Origin: Promicromonospora sp. Populi | GTDB lineage: Bacteria > Actinomycetota > Actinomycetes > Actinomycetales > Cellulomonadaceae | Assembly: GCF_041081105.1 (NCBI RefSeq) | Contig: NZ_CP163528.1 | Coordinates: 186,001 to 250,000 of the forward strand | Length of the DNA stretch: 64,000 nt | Direction: 5' to 3' | Shown here: in pieces, positions 26,188 to 35,144 of the stretch | Position numbering within the stretch: the first letter of the stretch is position 1 | Layout: each line of letters opens with the position of its first letter | The notes under the pieces: model-generated | The model's input: the letters and a program-made list of their open reading frames with translations, nothing else | What the model was told of the DNA's origin: nothing | The model's database searches: none | Made by a program: the position numbers and the translations under genes

Positions 26188-27987
26188 ATGTCGGCACCAG
26201 AGCTGGTGGCCCCCCGCGGCGGCCCCCGAAGGCTGCGGGCGCGCCGGTCGTGGGTGCGCGCAGGGTTCACCGCGCTGTTCGGTGTGGCGTTCGGTCTGGG
26301 CCTGTGGGGCTTCTCGATCTACCGGACCTCCCCGGACTTCGCCTGGGGCGCCACCGCGTGGGACGTCGTCTACTACTCCGTCCAGCTCTTCGTGCTCGGC
26401 GCCGAGGCGACGAACGAGGGCGGCGACCTGCCCTGGCAGCTGCAGGCGGCACGCTTCCTCGCCCCGGTCGCCACCGGCTACGCCGTCTTCGAGGCCGTGC
26501 GCTCGCTGTTCGCCGACCAGTTCGTGCTGATGCGCACCCGCCGGCTGCGCGGGCACGCGATAGTCGTCGGCCGCACCCCCGCTGCCGACCTCATCGCCGA
26601 GGCGCTCGCGGCCCGCGGCGCGCTCGTCGCGCGGGCTCCGGCCGGCGACGCCGAGTCGCTGCGCGACGCCGGGGTGGCCGGCGCCGCCGTCCTGTACGCC
26701 TGCGAGGCCGAGGACGACGAGCCCGGCGTCAACGTGCTCACCGTCGCCGTGGCCAAACGTGCCCACCGGTACCCCGACCGGGTCGGCCTGCGCCTGAACG
26801 CGCACGTCAGCGACCCCGAGCTTGCGCTCGCCCTGCAGGCGCGCCACCTGAGCCACCCGCAGCCGGGCGTGGACTTCTTCACGCTGGACGAGCTCGTCGC
26901 CCGCTCCCTGGTCCGCCGGGACGGTGCGGTGGCCCGGGGCGACGCCCCGCACGTCGCGGTGGTGGGGCACGGCACGTTCGGCCGGGCGCTCGTGGTCGCC
27001 TTCGCCCGCCTGCGGAGCGTCGAGATCGCATCCGGCGGCGCACCCCTAACGGTCACCCTGGTCGGGCCTGGCGCGCACGACGCCGCCCGGGCGCTGCGCG
27101 CCCGCTGGCCCAGCGTGCGCGCAGCGTGCCGGCTCGTGCCGGTAGACACCTTCGCCGACGTCACCGCGGTCGGCAGCCCGCAGCGGGTCTACGTCTGCCA
27201 CGACGACGACGGCGAGGCGCTCCGGGAAGCGTTGCGCGACAGCGACCTCTGGCGCGCGAGCGAGGGCCCGGTTGTGCTCCGCCTGAACCGCCTGGCCGGG
27301 CTGGGCGAGCTGTTCGGCGCCCACGACGGCGCGATCCTCGACGACCTGGACGGCCGGCTCGACGTCGTCGAACCGCGCACGCTGCTGCGCAGGGCGACCG
27401 CGCCCGGCGTGCTGGTGCACGACGACGTCTACGACCTGATGGCCGTCTCCGCCCACCTGACCTACCTGCGCAACCAGCGCTCGCGCGGTGTGCCCTGGCA
27501 GAGCAGCCCGGCCATGGTCCCGTGGCCCGACCTCTCGGACGACCTGCGAGCCGCCAACCGCGCGCAGGTGCGCGCCATCCCCGACCGGCTCCGCCAGATG
27601 GGCTGCACCGTGGCGCCTGCCAGCGGCGGCGAGCACGGCCGGATCCCGGAACCCGTGGTGGACGCGCGGGCCGTGGACGAGCACGAACGCTGGACGGCCG
27701 AGAAGCTGGCGGCCGGCTGGACCTACGCCCCGGTGCGCGACGACGCACGGCGGCTGCACCCCGACCTGCGCCCCTGGGCGGACCTGTCCGAGCCCGACCG
27801 CGAGAAGGACCGTGCCGCGATCCGTGCGATCCCGGTGATCCTCGCGGACTTCGGCCTCCACGTGGTTCCGCTCGCCGACGACGCCGGCTGGGAAGCGGCG
27901 GGAGCGCCCGTGCCGGACCCGCGCGGCGTCGTCCGGGGCTGGCGGGTGTTCGGCCGCGGCCGGGCCGAGCCGGCCGGCGAGGGCTGA
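26188..27987 (+). CDS. Membrane TrkA-like NAD-binding protein with RyR-type repeats
   Basis: A 599-residue protein. Residues 26-45 and about 88-108 are membrane helices with a pore-like region between (VVYYSVQLFVLGAE), but no GYGD-type selectivity filter. Residues 122-250 and 256-400 look like two RCK/TrkA-N-like Rossmann units; the second has VVGHGTFGRALVVAF. The end carries two RyR-like repeats, near 430-472 (MVPWPDLSDDLRAANR) and 497-550 (HERWTAEKLAAGWTYAPV, HPDLRPWADLS). RyR repeats in prokaryotes are thought to sense nucleotides. AGGAGG precedes the ATG. It is divergent from a TIR protein, making a possible ligand-gated pair. Ion conduction is not shown. Confidence 0.8.
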   Translation: MSAPELVAPRGGPRRLRARRSWVRAGFTALFGVAFGLGLWGFSIYRTSPDFAWGATAWDVVYYSVQLFVLGAEATNEGGDLPWQLQAARFLAPVATGYAVFEAVRSLFADQFVLMRTRRLRGHAIVVGRTPAADLIAEALAARGALVARAPAGDAESLRDAGVAGAAVLYACEAEDDEPGVNVLTVAVAKRAHRYPDRVGLRLNAHVSDPELALALQARHLSHPQPGVDFFTLDELVARSLVRRDGAVARGDAPHVAVVGHGTFGRALVVAFARLRSVEIASGGAPLTVTLVGPGAHDAARALRARWPSVRAACRLVPVDTFADVTAVGSPQRVYVCHDDDGEALREALRDSDLWRASEGPVVLRLNRLAGLGELFGAHDGAILDDLDGRLDVVEPRTLLRRATAPGVLVHDDVYDLMAVSAHLTYLRNQRSRGVPWQSSPAMVPWPDLSDDLRAANRAQVRAIPDRLRQMGCTVAPASGGEHGRIPEPVVDARAVDEHERWTAEKLAAGWTYAPVRDDARRLHPDLRPWADLSEPDREKDRAAIRAIPVILADFGLHVVPLADDAGWEAAGAPVPDPRGVVRGWRVFGRGRAEPAGEG

Positions 27988-28038
27988 CGCCGGGCAGCCC
28001 GGCCAGGCCTGACGTCGATGGCTGACAGGATGGGGCCC

Positions 28039-29205
28039 ATGCGAAGCGTCACCCTCCTGGGCTCCACCGGTTCCATCGGCACGCAGGCCATCGACGTCAT
28101 CGGGCGCAACCCCGACCGGTTCCGCGTGGACGCGCTGTCCGCCGGCGGTTCCGACCTGCCCGCCCTCGCGCGGCAGGCCGCGTCGCTCGGCGTGCGCGCC
28201 GTCGCGGTGGCCGACGACGGTGCACGCGCCGCGCTGACCACCCTCCTGCGCGAGGCGGGGGCCGACGGCGTAGAGGTGCTCTCCGGTCCGGGCGCCGCGA
28301 CCGAGCTGGCCGGCCGGGGGAGCGGCGTCGTGCTCAACGGCATCACCGGGTCTGTAGGCCTGCGCCCCACCCTCGCCGCGCTCGCGGCCGGCTCGACGCT
28401 GGCGCTCGCGAACAAGGAGTCACTGGTGGTCGGCGGTGCCCTGGTAAAGGCGGCGGTGCGGCACGAGGGGCAGATCGTGCCGGTCGACTCGGAGCACTCG
28501 GCCATCGCGCAGGCGCTGCGCTCGGGGTCCGCCGCGGAGGTCCGCAAGCTCGTCGTGACCGCGAGCGGCGGCCCGTTCCGTGGCCGGTCACGGGCCGAGC
28601 TGCGGGACGTCACGCCCGCCCAGGCCCTGCGCCATCCCAACTTTTCGATGGGGCGTGTGGTGACCACCAACTCCGCGACCCTGGTGAACAAGGGCCTCGA
28701 GGTCATCGAGGCCCACCTGCTGTTCGACCTGCCGTTCAGCGCCATCGACGTGGTGGTCCACCCGCAGCAGCTGATCCACTCGATGGTCGAGTTCGTCGAC
28801 GGCTCCACCATCGCGCAGGCCGGGCCGCCGCGGATGCTCGTGCCCATCGCGCTCGGCCTGTCCTGGCCGGAGCGGCTGGCCGACGTCGATGTGGCGATCG
28901 ACTGGACCCAGGCCGCCACCTGGGAGTTCGCACCCCTGGACGACGACGCCTTCCCCGCCGTCCGCCTGGCCCGGCAGGTCGGGGAGGCCGGTGGGACCTA
29001 CCCGGCGGTCTACAACGCGGCGAACGAGGTGTGCGTGGACGCGTTCCACGACGGCACCATCGGGTTCCTCGACATCGTCGACACCGTGGCCGCCGTCGTG
29101 GAGGCGCATGCGGCCACGGAGGCGGGCGACGCGACGTCGGTCGAGGGCGTCCTGGAGGCCGACGCCTGGGCCCGCGCTCGTGCCGCGGAGCTCCTCAAGT
29201 CCTGA
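28039..29205 (+). CDS. dxr: 1-deoxy-D-xylulose 5-phosphate reductoisomerase
   Basis: A 388-residue enzyme of the MEP isoprenoid pathway that makes MEP from DXP with NADPH. Visible motifs: VTLLGSTGSIGTQAID (nucleotide site), ANKESLVVGG, and PVDSEHSAIAQAL with active-site residues. ATG 28039 has AGGATGGGG upstream; ATGs at 28018 and 28030 are in frame alternatives. The pathway continues at ispG, 7.3 kb downstream, with rseP between, a common actinobacterial grouping that is broken here by inserted genes. Confidence 0.95.
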   Translation: MRSVTLLGSTGSIGTQAIDVIGRNPDRFRVDALSAGGSDLPALARQAASLGVRAVAVADDGARAALTTLLREAGADGVEVLSGPGAATELAGRGSGVVLNGITGSVGLRPTLAALAAGSTLALANKESLVVGGALVKAAVRHEGQIVPVDSEHSAIAQALRSGSAAEVRKLVVTASGGPFRGRSRAELRDVTPAQALRHPNFSMGRVVTTNSATLVNKGLEVIEAHLLFDLPFSAIDVVVHPQQLIHSMVEFVDGSTIAQAGPPRMLVPIALGLSWPERLADVDVAIDWTQAATWEFAPLDDDAFPAVRLARQVGEAGGTYPAVYNAANEVCVDAFHDGTIGFLDIVDTVAAVVEAHAATEAGDATSVEGVLEADAWARARAAELLKS

Positions 29206-29301
29206 CGGTCCGGCCCTGCGCGACGTCCCTGCTGGGGTGTGGCGACCGGGTGACGCGTGTCGACTGGGATGGCCTGGGGAAACAGTAGGTCTGCGGAGTG
29301 C

Positions 29302-29336
29302 GTTGCTGCCAGTAGACAACGTCTACCGACAGCAAC
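29302..29336. terminator. Terminator-like hairpin between dxr and thiD
   Basis: 16-nt arms (29302-29317 and 29321-29336) pair at 14 of 16 positions around a 3-nt AAC loop. It lies between the convergent dxr and thiD genes, so it may end both transcripts. Confidence 0.6.
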
Positions 29337-29356
29337 CGAGCTGGCTCGCGGAACCT

Positions 29357-30292
29357 TTACCCGGAGACCGACCATGCGGCCGCGGCATCGGCCGCCGTCC
29401 GTGCGGCGTATCCGTGATCGACAGGGCCGTGCCCGTGCCACGGACCCGCCGCTGTCCCGGTACCGCCGATGATCAGGGTGTCCGCGGCGCGGAGGGTCTC
29501 GGTCAGGTAGTCCTTCGCCGCGCGTACCGCGGGCTCCCAGTCGTTGTGCAGGGGCCGCAGGACGGCGCACGCCGAGCTGAGCGTGCAGCCCGTGCCGTGG
29601 GTGTTTCGGGTGGGGATCCGCGGGGCGGTCAGGGCGACGACGGCGTCCGGACCCGCCAGGTGGTCGACCGACTCGGCCGACTCCAGGTGCCCGCCCTTCA
29701 CCAGGGCGAGCCGCGCGCCGAGCTTCAGCAGCGCCCGCGCCTGGTCGGCAGCCTCGGCGGCGTCCCGGGCCGGCTCGACGCCGAGCAGTACCGCGGCCTC
29801 GGGCAGGTTGGGCGTGACCAGGTCGGCCATGGGCAGCAGCTCGTCGCGCAGCACCGCCTCGGCGTCTCGCGCCAGGAGCCGGTCGCCCGACGTCGCGACC
29901 ATCACCGGGTCGAGCACCACGTACGGCGCGCGTCCGGCGGCCCGCAGGTCGCGCAGGGCCGCGGCGATCGCGCGGGCGACGGCGGCGTCCGATGTCATGC
30001 CGATCTTCACGGTGTCCACCGCGACGTCGGCGAACAGCGTCTCCAGCTGAGCCGTCACCATGTCGGCGGGCACCGGAAGTACCCGCGTGACGCCGGTGGT
30101 GGACTGCGCGGTGAGCCCCGTGAGCACCGCGCAGCCGTAACCGCCGAGCGCCGCGAAGGTCTTCAGGTCTGCCTGGATCCCGGCGCCGCCGGACGGGTCC
30201 GACCCGGCGATCGTCAACGCCACCACCGGGTGTCTGGCGGGTCGGATGCGGGGAGCGGCGTCGGGCGCGGGCGCGCTCACGACAGGACCCAC
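29357..30292 (-). CDS. thiD: Hydroxymethylpyrimidine (phosphate) kinase
   Basis: A 311-residue ribokinase-like enzyme phosphorylating HMP and HMP-P in thiamine synthesis. The signature is VVALTIAGSDPSGGAGIQAD, followed by GGYGCAVLTGLTAQSTTGV and the late NTHGTGCTLSSACA. GTG 30292 is 6 nt past GGGAA of the riboswitch, a good SD distance; GTG 30280 is an alternative with no SD. The gene is directly under a TPP riboswitch, so it should be turned down by thiamine pyrophosphate. Confidence 0.94.
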   Translation of the reverse strand: MGPVVSAPAPDAAPRIRPARHPVVALTIAGSDPSGGAGIQADLKTFAALGGYGCAVLTGLTAQSTTGVTRVLPVPADMVTAQLETLFADVAVDTVKIGMTSDAAVARAIAAALRDLRAAGRAPYVVLDPVMVATSGDRLLARDAEAVLRDELLPMADLVTPNLPEAAVLLGVEPARDAAEAADQARALLKLGARLALVKGGHLESAESVDHLAGPDAVVALTAPRIPTRNTHGTGCTLSSACAVLRPLHNDWEPAVRAAKDYLTETLRAADTLIIGGTGTAAGPWHGHGPVDHGYAARTAADAAAAWSVSG

Positions 30293-30294
30293 GA

Positions 30295-30373
30295 GGCGTT
30301 CCCTTCGCTAGAATTACCTAGAGCAGGTTCACGGGTGCATCTCAGCCGGGCTAGCGCCCTGGCGCCCCGCGCC
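30295..30373 (-). ncRNA. TPP riboswitch (THI element) controlling thiD
   Basis: Read on the minus strand, the aptamer contains GGCTGAGA (CTGAGA at 30345-30340), ACCCGTGAACCTG, TAATTCTAGCGAAGGGAACG and the closing P1 pairing GGCG/CGCC (30370-30373 with 30295-30298). These are the conserved blocks of the thiamine pyrophosphate aptamer. The GGGAA at 30303-30299 also acts as the likely thiD ribosome-binding site, so ligand binding would hide it. Confidence 0.93.
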
Positions 30374-30461
30374 ATTGGGTCCAACCATAGGTCGTCGACG
30401 GCGGCGCGGGAACCGTGTCCAAGCAGCCGGCGCAGCCTCAGGCGCGTGCGGGGGCGACGCG

Positions 30462-30514
30462 GGACTGCGCCCCTGACTCGCGCACCTCGGTGCGGCGAGT
30501 CAGAGCCGCAGTCC
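30462..30514. repeat. Nested long hairpin beside the riboswitch
   Basis: 20-nt arms (30462-30481 and 30495-30514) match at 18 positions, and an inner perfect hairpin GCAC-CTCG-GTGC (30482-30493) fills the loop. It sits between the riboswitch and the truncated aldo/keto reductase. It may be a terminator or a cruciform element linked to the loss of the reductase N-terminus. Confidence 0.5.
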
Positions 30515-30562
30515 GGGCTCCTCAGGAGCGGGGTTCGGCCCCGTGCCGCAGCCCGTCGACGA

Positions 30563-31258
30563 GACCACATCGACCTGTACCAGATCCACCGCCCCGACCC
30601 GGAGACGGACGTCGAGTACACGCTCGCGGCGCTGACCTACCTGATCAACTCGGGCAAGGTGCGCGCGATCGGTTCATCCACCATGCCGGCCGCCGACATC
30701 GTCGAGGCGCAGTGGGTCGCCGAGCGGCGCGGCCTGGAGCGCTTCCGCACCGAGCAGCCTCCGTACTCCATCCTGAACCGCGGCATCGAGCGCGACGTAC
30801 TGCCGGTCGCCCAGCAGTACGGCATGGGCACGCTCGTCTGGAGCCCGCTCGCCGGCGGGCTGCTCACCGGCCAGTACCGCAGGGGCCAGAACAACGAGAC
30901 CTACCGCTCCCGGTTCGGCTTCGAGCACCTGCGTGACGAGCACCGCCTCGACGTCGTCGAGCAGCTCATCCCCGTCGCCCAGGACGCCGGGGTCCCGCTG
31001 AACCATCTCGCGATGGCGTTCGCCATCGCCCATCCGGGTGTCACGTCCGCGATCATCGGCCCGCGCACCATGGAGCACCTGGACAGCGCGCTCGCCGGCG
31101 CTGAGGTGGCCCTGACGGACGACGTCCTCGACCGGATCGACGCCATCGTGCCGCCCGGTACCGACGTCGGCCGCCTCGACATGGCCTACGACCCGCCGGC
31201 CATCCAGCACGCACCCCTGCGCCGTCGACCCGCGGAGCAGCGGGCGGCTGCCGCCTGA
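30563..31258 (+). pseudogene. Aldo/keto reductase, N-terminally truncated remnant
   Basis: About 231 codons read DHIDLYQIHRPDPETDVEY, then SSTMPAADIVEAQWVAERRG, WSPLAGGLLTGQY and AFAIAHPGVTSAIIGPRTMEH, clearly the C-terminal two-thirds of an aldo/keto reductase. The first ~110 residues, with the catalytic Asp/Tyr/Lys, are absent: upstream in this frame the sequence is unrelated Arg-rich noise, and no credible start lies before DHIDLYQ. Loss occurred near 30560, just after a nested hairpin. The remainder lacks stops, so decay is recent or the fragment is tolerated. Confidence 0.85.
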
Positions 31259-31275
31259 CGCTGCCGCTCCTCCGC

Positions 31276-32679
31276 TCAGAGCTTCGTCCACACCTCGCTC
31301 AGGACGCCCCGCAGGATCTGTTCCATCTCGGCGAACTCTGCCGGGCCCGTGGTCAGGGGCGGCGCCAGCTGCACCACGGGGTCGCCTCGGTCGTCGGTGC
31401 GGCAGTACAGGCCGGCCTCGAGCAGCGCCGGGTTGAGGAGCCCGCGCAGCAGGCGCTCCACCTCGTCGCCGGAGAAGGTCTCCCGGGTGTCCTTGTCCTT
31501 GACGAGCTCGATCGACCAGAAGTACCCGGCGCCGCGCACGTCACCCACGATCGGCAGGTCGTGCAGCTGCTCCAGCGTGGACCGGAACGCGGGCGCGTTC
31601 TCCTTGACCCGCCCGGTCAGGTCCTCCTGGTCGAAGATGTCGAGGTTCGCCATGGCGACGGCTGCCGAGACCGGGTGCCCGCCGAACGTGTACCCGTGCC
31701 CGAAGGTCGTGGTCCCGGTAGCGAACGGCTCGAAGATACGGTCCGAGACGATGCAGGCGCCGATCGGCGAGTAGCCCGAAGACATGCCCTTGGCGCAGGT
31801 GATCATGTCGGGCACGTAGCCGTAGTCGTCGCACGCGAAGATCGACCCGACGCGGCCGAACGCGCAGATGACCTCGTCCGAGACCAGCAGGACGTCGTAC
31901 TTGTCGCAGATCTCGCGCACCCGCTCGAAGTACCCGGGCGGCGGCGGGATGCTGCCGCCCGCGTTCTGCACGGGTTCGAGGAAGACGGCGGCCACCGAGC
32001 CGGGCCCCTCCGTCAGGATCAGCGTCTCGATCTGGTCGGCGGCCCAGCGACCGAAGGCCTTCGGGTCGTCGCGGAGGCCTTCGTCGGCCCGGTAGATGTT
32101 GGTGTTGGGCACCTTGTGCGTGCCGGGCACCAGGGGCTCGAACGGCTCCTTGATGCGGGGCACACCGGTCACGGACAGGGCGCCGTGGGTGGTGCCGTGG
32201 TAGGCCACGGCCCGGGAGATCACCTTGTACTTGCCGGGCTTGCCCTGCAGCTTCCAGTACTGCTTGGCCAGCTTGAACGCCGTCTCGACGGCCTCGGACC
32301 CGCCCGTCGTGAAGAACACCCGGTTGAGGTCGCCGGGAGCGTGCTCTGCGAGCCGCTCGGCCAGGTCGATGGCCGGCGGGTGCGCGAACCCCCAGATCGG
32401 GAAGTAGGCGAGCTCACCGGCCTGCTTGGCGGCGGCCTCGGCGAGCGATCGGCGGCCGTGCCCGGCCTGGACCACAAAGAGCCCCGAGAGCCCGTCGATG
32501 TACCGGCGGCCGGCCGAGTCCCACACGTGGTGGCCCTCGCCGCGCACCAGCGTGGGCACGCCGGACTCCCAGGCGGACTGGCGCGTGAAGTGTCCCCAGA
32601 GGTTACGGCGGGCGGCGTCGTCCCGGGGTGTTCCGCGCGGCGTGACGTTCTGCCCTGTGGCTACGGGTGTCTCGGTCAT
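31276..32679 (-). CDS. Class III (omega) aminotransferase
   Basis: A 467-residue PLP enzyme. Visible residues: TTGGSEAVETAFKLAKQY (phosphate-binding), FLEPVQNAGG, VSDEVICAFGR with Asp268, and CAKGMSSGYSP with PLP-binding Lys297. The profile resembles omega-aminotransferases acting on beta-alanine, putrescine-like or related amines with pyruvate; the exact substrates are not determined. It ends 17 bp past the convergent pseudogene. The reading frame is intact. Confidence 0.93.
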   Translation of the reverse strand: MTETPVATGQNVTPRGTPRDDAARRNLWGHFTRQSAWESGVPTLVRGEGHHVWDSAGRRYIDGLSGLFVVQAGHGRRSLAEAAAKQAGELAYFPIWGFAHPPAIDLAERLAEHAPGDLNRVFFTTGGSEAVETAFKLAKQYWKLQGKPGKYKVISRAVAYHGTTHGALSVTGVPRIKEPFEPLVPGTHKVPNTNIYRADEGLRDDPKAFGRWAADQIETLILTEGPGSVAAVFLEPVQNAGGSIPPPPGYFERVREICDKYDVLLVSDEVICAFGRVGSIFACDDYGYVPDMITCAKGMSSGYSPIGACIVSDRIFEPFATGTTTFGHGYTFGGHPVSAAVAMANLDIFDQEDLTGRVKENAPAFRSTLEQLHDLPIVGDVRGAGYFWSIELVKDKDTRETFSGDEVERLLRGLLNPALLEAGLYCRTDDRGDPVVQLAPPLTTGPAEFAEMEQILRGVLSEVWTKL

Positions 32680-32698
32680 CGCCCAAGGTTATGACCTG

Positions 32699-35005
32699 TC
32701 AGCGCCTTCGAGCCCAGTTGAACACCGCCAGGCCGGTCACCAGGGCGCCGACGGTGACCAGGGCGGTGGCCGCGACCGCCTGGAGCGGGTCGATCAGGGC
32801 CGCGTCCAGGGCCACCTGGACGGTGCCGATCAGGGCGTAGACGCCCGCGAACACGGTGATCGCGGAGAGCGTGCCGTCCATCAGCCGACGGCGTCCGCGC
32901 TCGCGCTTCGCCTCGGCCTCCCGCTCGCGGTCGCCGTGCAGGCGTTCGAGGGCGGCGAGCCGGGCGGCGATGGGCTCCTGGAGCAGCTCGCGCAGCCGCT
33001 CGGTGACCACTGCGGCCTGCTGCTCGAAGTGCGACGCCTGCAGCAGCTGGTTCAGCATCCGGGACTCCAGAGCGGAGGCCAGGAACGTGGGGGAGGTGAT
33101 GGTGGTCAGCGTGGTGCGGACCTCCGAGGCGAACTCGTGCAGGCGCAGCTGCTCGCGGGTGAGGCGTTCCTTGCGGTCGGCGAGGTCGGCGCCGTTGTTC
33201 ACGTCGTGGTCGGCGAGCATGGTCGCGACGAGCCGCAGGTGGTCCGCGAGGGTGGCGTTCCAGGCGCTGAACAGCCCGTTGAGGCTGGCCACGAACTCGG
33301 CGAGCGAGCCGTACTGGGAGATCTTGAAGTGCGCTGTGCCGACCAGCGCCACGGTCGTGGAGTTGGTGGCCACCGAGACGACGTCGCCCAGGTGCCGCAC
33401 GCCCTCCAGCAGCACGGGATTGCGCTGGCGCAGGGTCCAGTCGCACAGCGTGGCCGTGCCGTAGGAGACCGGGTGCAGCAGCACCTGCGAGCCGAACGCG
33501 GCCAGCAGCTCGTCGCCCATGGTGACCGGCGTGCGCTGTGCCGCGGGTGCGGCCGGGCCGCGCCCCCGGCTCGCCTCGTAGACGGTGGTGACGACGTGCG
33601 CGCGCCCCTGGGCGATCTCCGTGCCCTCGCGGACCAGGTCGGTGGTGGCGCGCTGGAGCAGGTCGGCGAGGTCGTACAGCCGCTCCGGCGGCAGTCCGCC
33701 GCCGTGGTCGACGTCGACGGGTGAGCCGTCCGGGCCGATCCACCGCACCCGGATGTCGGCGTGCAGGTTGGACAGCCGGAACCGGGCGTCGCGGACCTCC
33801 TGCGGCTGCTGGTCGCGGGCCGAGTAGCGGAAGCGCACGTAGTGGTTGCCGAACTCGGTGAACCGGACGTCGCAGGACAGCTCGGCGATGAGCGTCCCGT
33901 CGGGCTGCTCCAGGCGCACGTTCGGCATGGACAGCGACACTCCGCCGTACGGGCGGGCGGCGCGGTCGACGCTCGCCCAGACGTCGTCCATCTTGAGGCG
34001 GCCGCGCACCGCGAAGGCCTGGACGCCGAGCAGCTCGGGCCGCTCGTCCCGCTCCGCGAGGCTCCGGATCGCCGCGACCGCGGCGGCCGGGCTGACGTCC
34101 CGGAGCCCGAACGGGTAGATGTAGATGGTCCTGAGGCGGTCGAGCGTGAGCCAGGTTGCGTCGAGGTTGCGGTACAGCTCAGTCAGGTGCATCCGGTAGG
34201 AGCGCAGCTCGCTGGCCAGGATGTAGTTGAGGTGCCGGTCTGTCTCGGCAGCGCGCAGGCCGTCGAGCGCTGGGCCCAGCCGCGCCGAGTGGCCCGCCAT
34301 CGCCTCGTCGGCCGCCCGGGCGGCGTCGGCCAGCGCACGGAAGTAGCGGATGCGGGTAACGGCCTGCGGCACCAGGACGCGGCGGAACGGGGACGTGGGG
34401 TCGGGGATGGCGCGGGCGGCCCGGAGCAGGTCCGCGCAGCGTTCGCCGGCCTGCGTGGCGGCGTCGGCCAGTCGTTCCAGGCTGCCCGCGCTGCGGGCCG
34501 CGGAGGTGTGCATCTGGGTGATGAGGGTGCGCAGCAGCACGGCCACGGCGTCGCCCTCCGCCCGGCAGGCGTCGTCCGGGGCCTGGTCGCGGCACGTCTC
34601 CCAGGTCTCGACGAAGGCGCGCAGCGGGACGATGATCCGGCCGTGCCGGAAGGTGTACTGCAGGGCGTCGCTCGCCTGCGACCAGAGGTAAACCCCGAGC
34701 AGGGCCGCGGCGCGCGGCTGTCCGGCGACGGCGGTCAGCGCGGCAGCGGTCTGCGGGCCGCGCGGGTCGCCGGGCACCGGGTGGCGGCGGTTCGGCGCCT
34801 CGCCGTCGTCGCCCATGTTCCAGCGGGAGGCCGCCCAGATCGCGCTGACGTCTACGCCGATCTCGCGCAGCTGCCGCGCCACCCTGGAGTCGCCGTCCGC
34901 GGCCGGCCACGCCTCGGTCTGGAACATCGCGGCGAGGCTCTCGGTGAGCAGGGCGGGGCCGTGCGCGTGTAGCTCTCGGAACCTAGAGCTGGACGAATCC
35001 GACAT
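32699..35005 (-). CDS. Large helical protein with C-terminal two-TM (CorA-like) architecture, unknown
   Basis: A 768-residue protein I cannot assign to a named family. The N-terminal ~550 residues are a mix of helices and a beta-rich section (WVxR-like WIGPDGSPVDVDHGG, NHYVRFRYSAR). Residues about 600-704 form a long charged coiled coil (REQLRLHEFASEVRTTLTTI, then RLHGDREREAEAKRERG). The last 60 residues have two hydrophobic helices. Long helix plus two TMs at the C-terminus is the CorA magnesium-transporter layout, but the GMN motif is missing. Transcribed alone, divergent from rseP. A transporter, sensor or conflict-system role is speculation. Confidence 0.65.
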   Translation of the reverse strand: MSDSSSSRFRELHAHGPALLTESLAAMFQTEAWPAADGDSRVARQLREIGVDVSAIWAASRWNMGDDGEAPNRRHPVPGDPRGPQTAAALTAVAGQPRAAALLGVYLWSQASDALQYTFRHGRIIVPLRAFVETWETCRDQAPDDACRAEGDAVAVLLRTLITQMHTSAARSAGSLERLADAATQAGERCADLLRAARAIPDPTSPFRRVLVPQAVTRIRYFRALADAARAADEAMAGHSARLGPALDGLRAAETDRHLNYILASELRSYRMHLTELYRNLDATWLTLDRLRTIYIYPFGLRDVSPAAAVAAIRSLAERDERPELLGVQAFAVRGRLKMDDVWASVDRAARPYGGVSLSMPNVRLEQPDGTLIAELSCDVRFTEFGNHYVRFRYSARDQQPQEVRDARFRLSNLHADIRVRWIGPDGSPVDVDHGGGLPPERLYDLADLLQRATTDLVREGTEIAQGRAHVVTTVYEASRGRGPAAPAAQRTPVTMGDELLAAFGSQVLLHPVSYGTATLCDWTLRQRNPVLLEGVRHLGDVVSVATNSTTVALVGTAHFKISQYGSLAEFVASLNGLFSAWNATLADHLRLVATMLADHDVNNGADLADRKERLTREQLRLHEFASEVRTTLTTITSPTFLASALESRMLNQLLQASHFEQQAAVVTERLRELLQEPIAARLAALERLHGDREREAEAKRERGRRRLMDGTLSAITVFAGVYALIGTVQVALDAALIDPLQAVAATALVTVGALVTGLAVFNWARRR

Positions 35006-35144
35006 GCGGTCAGGTTAATGACCGGTAACCAAAGTTTCAACGAATCACCATGAAATCGACAGGCGGTGAACGTCGGGTGCGTGCCACGAGGGGAGGTGTG
35101 CGCCGTCTTCCGGGCTGTCGGAGAGGTGCCGTAGTCTCGGTGCC

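Noticed and set aside
28889..30560. Plus-strand frame running from dxr through thiD into the aldo/keto reductase
   Set aside because: The part before 30563 overlaps dxr and the riboswitch and shows no homology; only the reductase segment is real.
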